Shown one piece after another: positions 33,154 to 41,924 of a stretch of DNA of 51,421 nucleotides; the first letter of the stretch is position 1, and each line of letters begins with the position of its first letter. Location: positions 1 to 51,421 of the forward strand of contig CALIZL010000103.1 in the NCBI GenBank assembly GCA_938028745.1, given 5' to 3'. This DNA comes from an uncultured Prevotella sp. GTDB lineage: Bacteria; Bacteroidota; Bacteroidia; Bacteroidales; Bacteroidaceae. The translations under genes and the position numbers were made by a program. The notes under the pieces are model-generated. The model was not told the origin of the DNA. It searched no databases and saw only the letters and a program-made list of their open reading frames with translations.

Positions 33154-35037
33154 ATGACCTTAACAGTATTGAGAAATAAAATCTTTGGCTGCGTAGTTAA
33201 ACCCCTACAAATCAATGCACCGTTCTTCGTAACGATGTACATCTTGGGCGTGGTTTGTGCGCGGCTAACAATCCCCTACCATCCTGGCGAAAAGCTTTAC
33301 CACCATCTTTTCACCGAGTTGTTGGTAGATCTTTATGCCATTTGCCTTATTTTAAGTCTCTTGCCACGACGAATCCGTCCGTGGGTCCGCGGTGCACTGT
33401 ACCTTATTGTATATATAACGTCGGCCATCGACGTGTTTTGTTACACCCAATTCGATTCCACCCTCACCCCCACCATGCTGCTTTTGGTGGGCGAGACCAA
33501 CGGACGTGAGGCTAGCGAGTTCCTTTCTACCTACCTTTCGGCCAACATTCTCTTTGGTAAAGTGGGGTTCATCGTGCTTATCGCCCTTCTCCATACCGCC
33601 TATTCGCTGCGCCGTTTCGCACCCAAATCATTAAAACAGGCTTGCCAAACGCTTATAGACAAAATACCTACCATCAGCAACTCACTCGCTATCAGGCTGA
33701 AAATGTTTGCGAGTATCGGCTTTATCGCCATTCTGATTTGGAGTGTTTGCGTTACCGCCCACAACAAAGTGGCCTTATGGAAACTGATGACAGGCAGGAG
33801 CATAGGCGAAGTGGAACATACGCTTACCGAGCAAGGACATGGCGAACCCTACCACGCCGTGTACCGATTGGCCTTCTCGATCTATGCCAACGTATTGGCT
33901 TCGCAGCAGATAGACAAGCTTGTTGTTGCCGCCAACAAGGCACAAGTAGACAGTTGCACATACACCAGTCCGCACATCGTGCTGATTATCGGTGAGAGTT
34001 TTAGCAAACATCATTCGCAGCAATACGGCTATGTTCAACCCACAACGCCACGACAAGTACGCCGCGAACGTAGCGGACAGTTGGTGAAATTCAACGATGT
34101 GGTATCGCCTTGGAACCTTACGAGCTACGTTTTCAAGCATGTTTTCTCGCTCTACGATGTGGGCGAGCGAGGCGAATGGTGCGACTATCCCCTTTTTCCC
34201 GAATTGTTTCGCAAGGCGGGTTATCACGTAACGTTCATCACCAACCAGTTTTTGCCCAAGGCAAAAGAGGCTGTTTATGATTTTAGCGGTGGTTTTTTCC
34301 TCAACAATCCCACGTTGAGCAAGGCCATGTTCGATACGCGCAACGATAGCATTTACCGCTACGACGAGCACTTGGTAGGCGAATACGCCCGCCTGAAAGC
34401 ACAAGCAGGCAAACACAACCTAACCATTTTCCACCTGATGGGCCAGCACCTATTCTATAAAGAACGTTTCCCCGAAAACCGTCAACGGTGGAATGGCACC
34501 GATTACAAAAGTCTTCGTCCCGACCTAACATCGCGCCAACGCCGCATTTTGGCCGATTACGACAACGCCGTGCTATACAACGACTCGGTGGTAGACCTTA
34601 TCGTCAAGCAGTTTGAAAGCGAAGATGCCATCGTTATCTACATGCCCGACCACGGCGAAGAATGTTATGAGGAAAACCGCGGCATTGTTTGCCGCAACCA
34701 TTCGGCTGCCATCGACTACCCTTTGGCAAAGTATGAGTTCGAAATTCCTTTCTGGATATGGTGTTCGCAAACCTATATTGCCCGCCATCCCGACATCTAT
34801 CGGCAGATACTAAACGCGCGCAACCGCCGTTTTATGACCGATGCCCTACCCCATTTGCTGCTCTATCTGGCCGGAATAAAGGCCAAGAGCTACCGCGAAG
34901 AGAACAACTTAATTAGTCCGAAGTACGACGAAAGCCGTCCGCGAATACTCAAAGGCACCACCAATTACGACAAATTGCCACGCCCCAAGCCCCAAAGTGC
35001 AGCATCAAACATCGGCCAACGCCTTACAACACATTAA
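33154..35037 (+). CDS. Phosphoethanolamine-transferase-like membrane enzyme
   Basis: This belongs to the EptA/CptA-type branch of the alkaline phosphatase/sulfatase superfamily, which moves phosphoethanolamine from lipids to LPS or other envelope glycans. The 627-residue protein has about five membrane segments in residues 20-200 and a periplasmic catalytic domain after 260. HIVLIIGESFSKHHSQQYGY holds the nucleophile position: characterised enzymes read GE(S)T, here GESF with S282 and S284 nearby. MPDHGEECYEE is the metal-binding DHGE motif. A cluster of W and Y residues and IVCRNHSAA follow. It is the first of four tightly spaced genes (gap of 15 nt to the next). The exact donor and acceptor are not known. 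Confidence 0.8.
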   Translation: MTLTVLRNKIFGCVVKPLQINAPFFVTMYILGVVCARLTIPYHPGEKLYHHLFTELLVDLYAICLILSLLPRRIRPWVRGALYLIVYITSAIDVFCYTQFDSTLTPTMLLLVGETNGREASEFLSTYLSANILFGKVGFIVLIALLHTAYSLRRFAPKSLKQACQTLIDKIPTISNSLAIRLKMFASIGFIAILIWSVCVTAHNKVALWKLMTGRSIGEVEHTLTEQGHGEPYHAVYRLAFSIYANVLASQQIDKLVVAANKAQVDSCTYTSPHIVLIIGESFSKHHSQQYGYVQPTTPRQVRRERSGQLVKFNDVVSPWNLTSYVFKHVFSLYDVGERGEWCDYPLFPELFRKAGYHVTFITNQFLPKAKEAVYDFSGGFFLNNPTLSKAMFDTRNDSIYRYDEHLVGEYARLKAQAGKHNLTIFHLMGQHLFYKERFPENRQRWNGTDYKSLRPDLTSRQRRILADYDNAVLYNDSVVDLIVKQFESEDAIVIYMPDHGEECYEENRGIVCRNHSAAIDYPLAKYEFEIPFWIWCSQTYIARHPDIYRQILNARNRRFMTDALPHLLLYLAGIKAKSYREENNLISPKYDESRPRILKGTTNYDKLPRPKPQSAASNIGQRLTTH

Positions 35038-35052
35038 CCTTAACCCATCATT

Positions 35053-36210
35053 ATGCCACCAAACGAGCAACACAAAGAAGAAAAAAAAGCTATGCAAGCC
35101 AGCCAACAGCAGGCCACAGCACATGCCAACAGCCACGCCAACAAGTCCACTAGCGGCCAAAACGCCACTAGCATCAACGCCTGTATGCGCGGCCTGGCCA
35201 TCATAGGCATATTCTTGCACAACTATTGCCATTGGCTTGGCCCGATAGTTAAGGAGAACGAGTACACCTTTAACGCCGAAAACGTAACGCGCATGAACCA
35301 TGCCTTGGTGCATCCCGATGCACAACTACCCATGCACTTGCTGTCGTTCTTCGGCCATTACGGCGTGCCTGTGTTCCTTTTCCTCAGCGGATACGGCCTT
35401 TTCAAGAAGTATCACGGCGTTCAGGTGCCTATGGGCAAATTTCTGTTTAGCCATTATCTTAAACTGTTTTGCATGATGGCGGTGGGCTTTGCGCTCTTTA
35501 TCGCCGTGGATAAGCTTTATCCGCCCAGCTGGCATTACGATAGTTTGAAGGTTATCTCTCAGCTATTGATGTTCAACAACCTGCTGCCCCGCCCCGACAA
35601 GATGATTTGGCCCGGTGCTTTTTGGTTCTTCGGACTGATGATGCAATTCTATTTGCTCTATCGTTTGGTGCTTCATCGCCGTCATTGGGGCATAACTGCG
35701 CTGCTTATGGCCCTGTGTTTGATTGTGCAATTGCAGCTTTCGCCCCTAGGCGAGCCAATGAATCGCTACCGTTACAACTTCATGGGCGGCATGCTACCCT
35801 TTGGCTTGGGCTTGCTTTATGCCCAATTTCAAAAGTCGGCCACGCTGTGGGGCGACGACAACGTTAAGCAATCGGCCGCCCTTTTAGTGTGCATCGTCCT
35901 GACTTATTACCTCAGTCAAACATTCTTAGGGTGGACTTTCGTCCCCGCCGTTATATGCTGTGCAGCCCTCTTAACCGCCAAATTGCTGGCTCGCGCCCCT
36001 GTAATGGCGTGGCTTTATCGCGCCCTGTGCTGGATGGGCGGCATCTCGGCGGCTCTCTTTGTAACCCATCCCGTCACCCGAAAGCTCATCATCCCCATCT
36101 CGCGCCAAGGCCAACCCTACCTCGGATTGCTGCTCTACATCGTGGCATCCGTTGCTTTGGCATGGGTGGCAGACAAGCTTATCCGGCGTATTCCGCTACC
36201 CAAACGTTAA
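35053..36210 (+). CDS. Membrane acyltransferase, OafA/family 3
   Basis: This is an integral-membrane O-acyltransferase that usually acetylates sugars of LPS, capsule or other glycans. The 385-residue protein has a soluble Q/A/N-rich N-terminus of about 42 residues, then about ten membrane segments. The acyltransferase-3 signature region is MRGLAIIGIFLHNYCHW with the conserved histidines, and PVFLFLSGYGLFKKY matches the family FFxLSGY motif. A start at 35092 (MQAS) is also possible. It is followed after 12 nt by a second gene of the same superfamily. Confidence 0.83.
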   Translation: MPPNEQHKEEKKAMQASQQQATAHANSHANKSTSGQNATSINACMRGLAIIGIFLHNYCHWLGPIVKENEYTFNAENVTRMNHALVHPDAQLPMHLLSFFGHYGVPVFLFLSGYGLFKKYHGVQVPMGKFLFSHYLKLFCMMAVGFALFIAVDKLYPPSWHYDSLKVISQLLMFNNLLPRPDKMIWPGAFWFFGLMMQFYLLYRLVLHRRHWGITALLMALCLIVQLQLSPLGEPMNRYRYNFMGGMLPFGLGLLYAQFQKSATLWGDDNVKQSAALLVCIVLTYYLSQTFLGWTFVPAVICCAALLTAKLLARAPVMAWLYRALCWMGGISAALFVTHPVTRKLIIPISRQGQPYLGLLLYIVASVALAWVADKLIRRIPLPKR

Positions 36211-36222
36211 CATCCGCAACCA

Positions 36223-37230
36223 ATGACCCCAACAACAAACGGCATTCGCTTTGCCAACATCAGCCTACATCGAAGTGAACTAATGGGTTTGGCCATGATA
36301 GCCATTGTGCTTTTCCATGTCAGCTTGCCCCGTTTGTCGCCCTTCTATGGGCTTTGGCGTATGGGAAACATCGGTGTCGACGTGTTTCTTTTCCTTAGTG
36401 GCGTGGGACTTTGGTATGCTTTAACAGGCAACAAGTCGCTCAAACGTTTCTTCACACGCCGCTATCTGCGCATCTATCCCACGTGGTTTCTCGTGGCGTG
36501 TCTTTACTATGTGCCGCGCTTTTGGCAAGGTCAACACGGTTGGAAACAGGTTATAGACCTTGCTGGCGATGTGCTGGTGAACTGGGATTTCTGGCTACAC
36601 GATGAGCTAACGTTTTGGTACATACCAGCAACAATGATGCTCTACTTCTTCGCTCCCGCCTATGTGCGACTCGTTTCGCGCCATGCTGCCTACCGCTGGT
36701 TGCCCGTTTTGATGATTGTTTGGTGCGTGGCCGTGCAATGGGTAAGCCCCATACACGATGCCGTTGGCCACATCGAGATATTTTGGAGCCGCGTTCCCAT
36801 CTTCTTTATCGGCATCAATTGCGGTGCGCTGGTAAAGCAAGAACTAACACTCAGCCCCCAAAGCGTTTGGCTTTTGCTGGCTGCCGTGGTGCTCTCTCTT
36901 GGCGTAGACATCTATTTAGAGCAGACAAGACACGGACTTTTTCCGCTTTTCATCGGGCGGATGCTCTACATCCCCGCCACGTTCAGCCTTGTTTTGCTAT
37001 TGGGAAACTGGCTTACGGCCGTTCCGCAGCGCATAAAACGCGGTCTGCGACTGGTTGGAACCGTGAGCCTAGAAATGTATCTGCTGCACGCCCACTTCGT
37101 TTTGGTGTACATAAAGCGGCTGCAATGGGGCTATTGGCCCACGTTCTTGGCCTGTTTCGCCATCACACTGCCCTTGGCATGGCTGCTAAACAAGGGGATG
37201 GAACAATTAACAAAGCGATTTGAAAGATGA
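36223..37230 (+). CDS. Membrane acyltransferase, family 3, second copy
   Basis: The 335-residue integral-membrane protein belongs to the same superfamily as the gene before it. RSELMGLAMIAIVLFHVSL carries the catalytic-type histidine, GVDVFLFLSGVGLWYAL is the second motif, and RFFTRRYLRIYPTW is the conserved basic segment. It is only distantly similar to the preceding acyltransferase, so it probably has another substrate or position. Its stop overlaps the ubiA-type gene by 4 nt (ATGA), which ties acylation to the polyprenyl-phosphate sugar step. Confidence 0.85.
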   Translation: MTPTTNGIRFANISLHRSELMGLAMIAIVLFHVSLPRLSPFYGLWRMGNIGVDVFLFLSGVGLWYALTGNKSLKRFFTRRYLRIYPTWFLVACLYYVPRFWQGQHGWKQVIDLAGDVLVNWDFWLHDELTFWYIPATMMLYFFAPAYVRLVSRHAAYRWLPVLMIVWCVAVQWVSPIHDAVGHIEIFWSRVPIFFIGINCGALVKQELTLSPQSVWLLLAAVVLSLGVDIYLEQTRHGLFPLFIGRMLYIPATFSLVLLLGNWLTAVPQRIKRGLRLVGTVSLEMYLLHAHFVLVYIKRLQWGYWPTFLACFAITLPLAWLLNKGMEQLTKRFER

Positions 37231-38099
37231 AAAAAACGCTCTTACTTATTCGTCCGCAGCAATGGCTTAAGAATGGGTTTGTGCTCATTCCCATGTTCTT
37301 TGGTGGACGATTGCTGAATGCCGACGATGTCATCGCAAGCGTCGTTACTTTCTTTACATTCAGTTTTGCGGCATCGGCTATTTATTGTTTCAACGACATC
37401 GTTGACGTAGATGCCGACCGCCGACACCCCGTAAAATGCCACCGACCCATTGCATCGGGCGCAGTAAGTGTGCCAACGGCCTATGCCTTAATGGCCGTCT
37501 TGGCGTTGTTGTCGGCCTTATTGCTGTTCTTCCTACCCCAACGGGCAGGCGAAACGGCAGGCATCGTGGCCTTTTACTTCTTGCTTAACATGGCTTATTG
37601 CCTATGGTTGAAACGCCATGCCATCATAGATGTGTGCACAGTGGCCTTTGGTTTCGTGCTACGAATACTGGCTGGCGGCATGGCTTGCGACGTGGCGGTG
37701 AGCAATTGGTTGGTATTGATGACCTTCCTGCTTGCGCTTTTCCTGTCGTTTGCCAAACGGCGCGACGACGTTTTGCGCATGAACGAGACGGGCGAACCGC
37801 CTCGCCGCAACACCATACGCTACAATCTCACCTTCGTAAACCAAGCCATCACCATTACAGGTACCGTCACTTTGGTGTGCTACATCATGTACACCGTGTC
37901 GCCCGAGGTGGTTAGTCGGTTCCACGCACCCTACCTTTACCTCACCAGCATTTTCGTTTTGGTGGGTCTTTTGCGCTACATGCAGCTCACAGTGGTAGAC
38001 GAAGTGAGTGGCGACCCTACCAAAATACTACTCCGCGACCGATTTACACAAGCCATTGTGGTGGCATGGATCATGTCGTTTCTGTTGATCATATACTAG
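37227..38099 (+). CDS. Decaprenyl-phosphate phosphoribosyltransferase-like UbiA protein
   Basis: This is a homologue of mycobacterial Rv3806c/UbiA, which transfers phosphoribose from PRPP to a polyprenyl phosphate. The 290 residues contain RPQQWLKN (9-16), the metal-binding motif NDIVDVDADRRHPVKCHRP (57-75), AYCLWLKRHA, RILAGG and SGDPTKILLRDRFTQ, all matching the mycobacterial enzyme rather than UbiA of quinone synthesis. About nine membrane segments are present. The product would be polyprenyl-phospho-ribose 5-phosphate, the precursor of lipid-linked ribofuranose or arabinofuranose. A HAD phosphatase and a GtrA-type protein follow downstream; DprE1/DprE2 epimerase genes are not in the window. 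Confidence 0.85.
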   Translation: MKKTLLLIRPQQWLKNGFVLIPMFFGGRLLNADDVIASVVTFFTFSFAASAIYCFNDIVDVDADRRHPVKCHRPIASGAVSVPTAYALMAVLALLSALLLFFLPQRAGETAGIVAFYFLLNMAYCLWLKRHAIIDVCTVAFGFVLRILAGGMACDVAVSNWLVLMTFLLALFLSFAKRRDDVLRMNETGEPPRRNTIRYNLTFVNQAITITGTVTLVCYIMYTVSPEVVSRFHAPYLYLTSIFVLVGLLRYMQLTVVDEVSGDPTKILLRDRFTQAIVVAWIMSFLLIIY

Positions 38100-38544
38100 G
38101 AGTAAAGGGAGTAAGGAGGTAAGTTGAGGAGTTAAAGGAGTTAAAGGAGTTAAGGAGTTAAGCCAAATGCTTTAAAACTTTTAGGAGTTATGGAGTTAAG
38201 GAGTTATGGAGCTAAGCCAAATGCTTTTAAACTTTGAGGAGTTAAGCCAAATATGTAGGTGGTGTTAGGCTAATAGGATAAGTCAGACCAGTCTGACTTG
38301 TCCGACTTGTCCGAAAGCTAGAATGAACTAGAAACCGCTAGACACCTTTAAAGGCGCAGCCATCTTTTCACCCTTTCACCCTTTCACCTTTTAAAGGCGT
38401 TAGCCATCCTCTCACCCCTTCACCTTTAAAGGCGCAGCCATCTTTTCACCCTTTCACCTTTAGAGGCGAAGCCATCTTTTCACCCCTTCACCTTTAAAGG
38501 CGTTAGCCATATTTTCACCCTTTCACCCTTTCACTTTTAAAAAT
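38100..38544. repeat. Intergenic repeat family 2, copy 2
   Basis: The order of blocks is the same as at 15.03-15.40 kb: GGAGTTAAGG tract, CAGTCTGACTTGTCC words, AAGCTAGAATGAACTAGAAA, then five units starting CACCTTT at 38343, 38385, 38421, 38455 and 38489 with GGCGCAGCC, GGCGTTAGCC or GGCGAAGCC inside. Spacing is 34-42 nt. No gene is present. Confidence 0.8.
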
Positions 38545-38559
38545 GTGTTCGATTATATT

Positions 38560-39177
38560 ATGACTACAAATTCTTCAACGTCCATACACGTTTCACTTTT
38601 CGACTTCGACGGCACGCTAACCATGCTCGACACCCTGCCCGCCTTCATCGCCCACGCTGTGGGAAGGTGGCGGATGCTCGTGGGATTTGGGCTTTACCTA
38701 CCCTTGATTGTGCTGATGAAGTTGCATCTATATGCAAACGGACGAGTAAAAGAACGGCTATTCGCCCACTTCTTCAAAGGAATGACGCTCGAAACGTTCG
38801 ATGCACACTGCCAATCGTTCGCTAAAAACAACGCACACATACTGCGCCCGCAAGGCATAAAGGCCATTGAAACGGCCTACCAACGGGGCGAAAGCGTGCT
38901 GATTGTTAGTGCCAGCATCACCAATTGGGTGCTACCCTTCTTTCGTCAACTGCCACAAGTGCAGGTTATTGGCACACAAATAGCCGTAGAAAATGGGAGG
39001 CTGACGGGGCGATTTGCCTCGCCCAATTGTCATGGAGCAGAAAAAGTGCGGCGCGTGGAAAACCTTTTCGCACCCCGAAACCAATACTATATCACGGCCT
39101 ACGGCGATAGCCAAGGCGACAAAGAAATGTTAGCTTATGCAGATGAACCACATTACAAACCCTTCAGAACAAAATAA
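38560..39177 (+). CDS. HAD-family phosphatase (HAD-IB type)
   Basis: The 205-residue protein is a haloacid dehalogenase-type phosphatase close to the SerB/HAD-IB group. The nucleophile motif is FDFDGTLTM (D15, D17), motif II lies in VLIVSASITNW, and motif III/IV is AYGDSQGDKEML. Because it follows the phosphoribosyltransferase gene, the likely job is removal of the 5-phosphate from polyprenyl-phospho-ribose 5-phosphate; this is inferred from context. The frame could begin at GTG 38545, but ATG at 38560 leaves a normal-length N-terminus. It overlaps the next gene by about 40 nt. Confidence 0.82.
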   Translation: MTTNSSTSIHVSLFDFDGTLTMLDTLPAFIAHAVGRWRMLVGFGLYLPLIVLMKLHLYANGRVKERLFAHFFKGMTLETFDAHCQSFAKNNAHILRPQGIKAIETAYQRGESVLIVSASITNWVLPFFRQLPQVQVIGTQIAVENGRLTGRFASPNCHGAEKVRRVENLFAPRNQYYITAYGDSQGDKEMLAYADEPHYKPFRTK

Positions 39178-40996
39178 ACGACAAAGCTTAGGCGAAATGT
39201 TGCGCTTCGGCATCGTTGGCTTGACGGCCACCGCCATACAATACGCCACTTATTGGGTGGGGTTGCAGTTTACCAACCACAACCTAGCCATGACCGTGGC
39301 CTATCTTCTAAGCTTTGCCTTTAACCTCTGGGCCAGCCTGCGTTACACCTTTCGTGTGGGCGCAACTCCTGGCCGTTGGGCAGGTTTTGCCGTGGCTCAT
39401 GTGGTGAACTATCTGTTGCAGATGGCCACACTCAACCTCTTTGTCGACCTTGGCGTAAGCAAAACACTCGCGCCCTTGCCCATGTTTGCCGTTTGCGTGC
39501 CCATCAACTTCCTGCTGGTGCGTTTCTTTCTCAAACACAATGGCATACGTATGTTTGCCGTCTTCAAGGTTCGGCGCGAAGAATGGGCCGTTGGTGCGCC
39601 CTTGCTTATCCTCTTCGTGGGACTGCACGCCCTGCTCATCGCGCGTTATTACGCGCTTTTCACGCCCCTGCAAGCCCATTACTGGGACCTTTTCATACGC
39701 AACTTCCACCTTTCGGGGTTCGACCCCATCACCTACGTTGTGGTTAGCGATTGGCAAGCCGGCTACAACGTGTATCGCCATCCCCTACTAGCCTTCTTCA
39801 TGTATGTGCCATACATGATTAACCAAGGCCTGATGTGTCTCACGGGCATCAACTGCGCCATCTTCGTTGTGGCTGCGTTGCAAACCTTCGCCACTTTCTA
39901 TTCATTGGTGTTTCTTCACAGGTTGTTGCGCCGCATTATGGGGCTAACCTTGTTCGATACCCGTCTGCTAAGCTTGTTTTTCTTCGCCTTGGCCTACATC
40001 ATCGTATCGGCCATTGCGCCCGACCACTTCATCCTTTCGCTCTTTGCCCTGCTACTCACCCTCTTAGTAGCCGCCAACCACCAACAACAAGCCACAACCA
40101 TGCCCACGTGGAAGGCCCTTTGCCTATTCGTTCTCACGGCTAGCATATCGCTTAACAATGGCTTAAAAGTATTCGTTGCCGCACTTTTCGCCAACGGCCG
40201 CCGCTTTTTCCGTCCCCGTTTCCTACTCTTTGCCGTGCTATTGCCTTCGGCCTTGATATGGGCTTTCGCACGTTTCGAGTACAAACGCTTTGTTTGGCCG
40301 GGCGAAGTTAAGCGGCATCAGGCACGCGACAAGCGTAAGGCTGAGGCCAAGAAGAAAGCCGAAGAGGAAGCCCGAAAACGCCAATTGGCATGGGAAGAGG
40401 CCGTGCGAGAGGCGAAAAAGAAAAATCCACATAACCCCGAACTACCGCCACGCCCCACCAACACCACTACAAAGAAAAAAACAAACAATGGCACAGCCGC
40501 CAAAATGGGCAAGCCCATGATGCAAGGAGAGTTTATGCGGTGGACAGACATCAGCACTTCGCGACTGCAATCGGTTACAGAAAACCTCTTTGGCGAGAGC
40601 ATTCAGCTGCATCGCGACCATCTGTTGGAAGACATGTATGGGCGTAGGCCCGTCATTGTGCACTATCGTTGGGCCATCAATTACGTGGCCGAAGGGTTGC
40701 TGGTGCTGCTCTTTGTGGCTGGCCTTTGGGTGGGACGGCGAAACAAACTGCTGCTCATGGCCCTGGCCTTTGCCGCAATGGACTGGGTGTTGCACGTGGG
40801 GTTGGGTTTCGGTCTTAACGAGGTGTACATCATGACAGCCCATTGGGCCTACGTGTTGCCTTTGGGTTTGGCCGCCCTTTTCGTAGTTGCCACAGGCCGA
40901 AAGCGCACCTTTCTGCGCATTGCCATTGGCTCGCTCACCCTTTGGCTATACGCTTGGAACTTATACTCTGTGGTAGATTATCTACTCAACAGCTAG
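39137..40996 (+). CDS. GtrA-DUF6080 fusion membrane protein
   Basis: The 619-residue protein has two parts. Residues about 20-140 form a GtrA domain with four membrane segments (LRFGIVGLTATAIQYATYW, NLWASLRYTFR), a family tied to translocation of polyprenyl-phosphate sugars. Residues about 150-619 match the DUF6080 protein encoded at 41.9 kb: FHLSGFDP, RHPLLAFF, PDHFILSL, and the strongly conserved ENLFGESIQLHRDHLLED near 481-498, with about ten membrane segments. A very charged K/E/R/P-rich linker lies at about 392-460. The layout suggests flipping and transfer in one chain, which is inference. The start may instead be 39143 or 39197. Confidence 0.72.
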   Translation: MQMNHITNPSEQNKRQSLGEMLRFGIVGLTATAIQYATYWVGLQFTNHNLAMTVAYLLSFAFNLWASLRYTFRVGATPGRWAGFAVAHVVNYLLQMATLNLFVDLGVSKTLAPLPMFAVCVPINFLLVRFFLKHNGIRMFAVFKVRREEWAVGAPLLILFVGLHALLIARYYALFTPLQAHYWDLFIRNFHLSGFDPITYVVVSDWQAGYNVYRHPLLAFFMYVPYMINQGLMCLTGINCAIFVVAALQTFATFYSLVFLHRLLRRIMGLTLFDTRLLSLFFFALAYIIVSAIAPDHFILSLFALLLTLLVAANHQQQATTMPTWKALCLFVLTASISLNNGLKVFVAALFANGRRFFRPRFLLFAVLLPSALIWAFARFEYKRFVWPGEVKRHQARDKRKAEAKKKAEEEARKRQLAWEEAVREAKKKNPHNPELPPRPTNTTTKKKTNNGTAAKMGKPMMQGEFMRWTDISTSRLQSVTENLFGESIQLHRDHLLEDMYGRRPVIVHYRWAINYVAEGLLVLLFVAGLWVGRRNKLLLMALAFAAMDWVLHVGLGFGLNEVYIMTAHWAYVLPLGLAALFVVATGRKRTFLRIAIGSLTLWLYAWNLYSVVDYLLNS

Positions 40997-41331
40997 GCAC
41001 ACACCCACAAATAAGTAATTATATTTTACAAACAACACCCTATTTGCCACCCACTTTTAGCGAAAATACGGGCTAAAAAGTAAGCAATTGGCCGCTATTT
41101 GCAGCCTTGGGCATTTCTTTTTCCATCCAATTTTAAGAACACCAGCTGCATTTAGCACCATTTAGCCTTTCTATTTGGCGTTTGGTTCGTTGTTTTTGCG
41201 CCCCCAAAAACCTGCATTTAGCCCCTAAAATGCCACTTTTTAATGGATATTTTGCCCTTTTGAGCCATGTTTTTAATGGTTCGAAAGGGTTTTATTTATT
41301 CCATTGCCGTGGATATTTATGCCTTTCGACT

Positions 41332-41485
41332 TGCATTTAGCAGTATATTGTACTGCATTTAGCACCATTTTGCACTGCATTTAGCACTAAAACGCACTGC
41401 GTTTAGCACCATTTTACCTTGCGTTTAGCAGCAAAACACACTGCATTTAGCGGCAAAACGCACTGTATTTTGCTGCAAATAGCTC
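41332..41485 (+). repeat. 22-bp tandem array, seven units
   Basis: Seven exact 22-nt units start at 41332, 41354, 41376, 41398, 41420, 41442 and 41464, the same number and phase as in copy 2. Unit 4 ends ACCT and the last unit is diverged (TTTTGCTGCAAAT), as in copy 2, where the ACCT ending is in unit 2. Confidence 0.92.
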
Positions 41486-41824
41486 CAAAACGGGTGCAAA
41501 TGGCGGTTCTTTTAAATAAAAATTCATTTTGCCGCATGCACAAGCTAACCCCATTTTGCACCAAAACAAACCTTCGCGAGAATTGGATTTTTGCGGCAAG
41601 ATGAGCAGTTGGTGGCTAAAAAGGGCACTTTTAATGTTAAAATTCTTACTGAAAAGTGGACATTTTTCAGACTGGTGAGTTAGTAAGGGAGTTTTTAAGA
41701 TTATAAGTTTATAAGTTTGTACGTTGTCAATTTTACAAGTTTACGAGTTAACCAGTAGACAAGCAAATTACATACCGCCCGAACTTTTTGTGATATAATG
41801 TGGCCCTCTCTATATAAAAAATGC

Positions 41825-41832
41825 TACATTTG
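41825..41832 (+). promoter_or_regulatory. Promoter -7 box of the DUF6080 gene
   Basis: TACATTTG followed by CATATATAA, with a leader of about 85 nt. Confidence 0.6.
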
Positions 41833-41924
41833 CATATATAAACCATTTAAGGCAGGTTCTAAAAGACGGCTTGTTTGGCACATAGCCCAAGCCGTAAGGC
41901 ACGCATAACATATACTTAGAACAC

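Larger units (their letters stand above)
40997..41924. repeat. Intergenic repeat family 1, copy 3, with flanks
   Basis: No gene. The repeat proper is about 41020-41660 and aligns along its full length with copy 2. A GAGTTAGTAAGGGAG and TTTACGAGTTAACC type tract follows (about 41670-41765). The last 100 nt hold the promoter and leader of the next gene. Confidence 0.85.
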
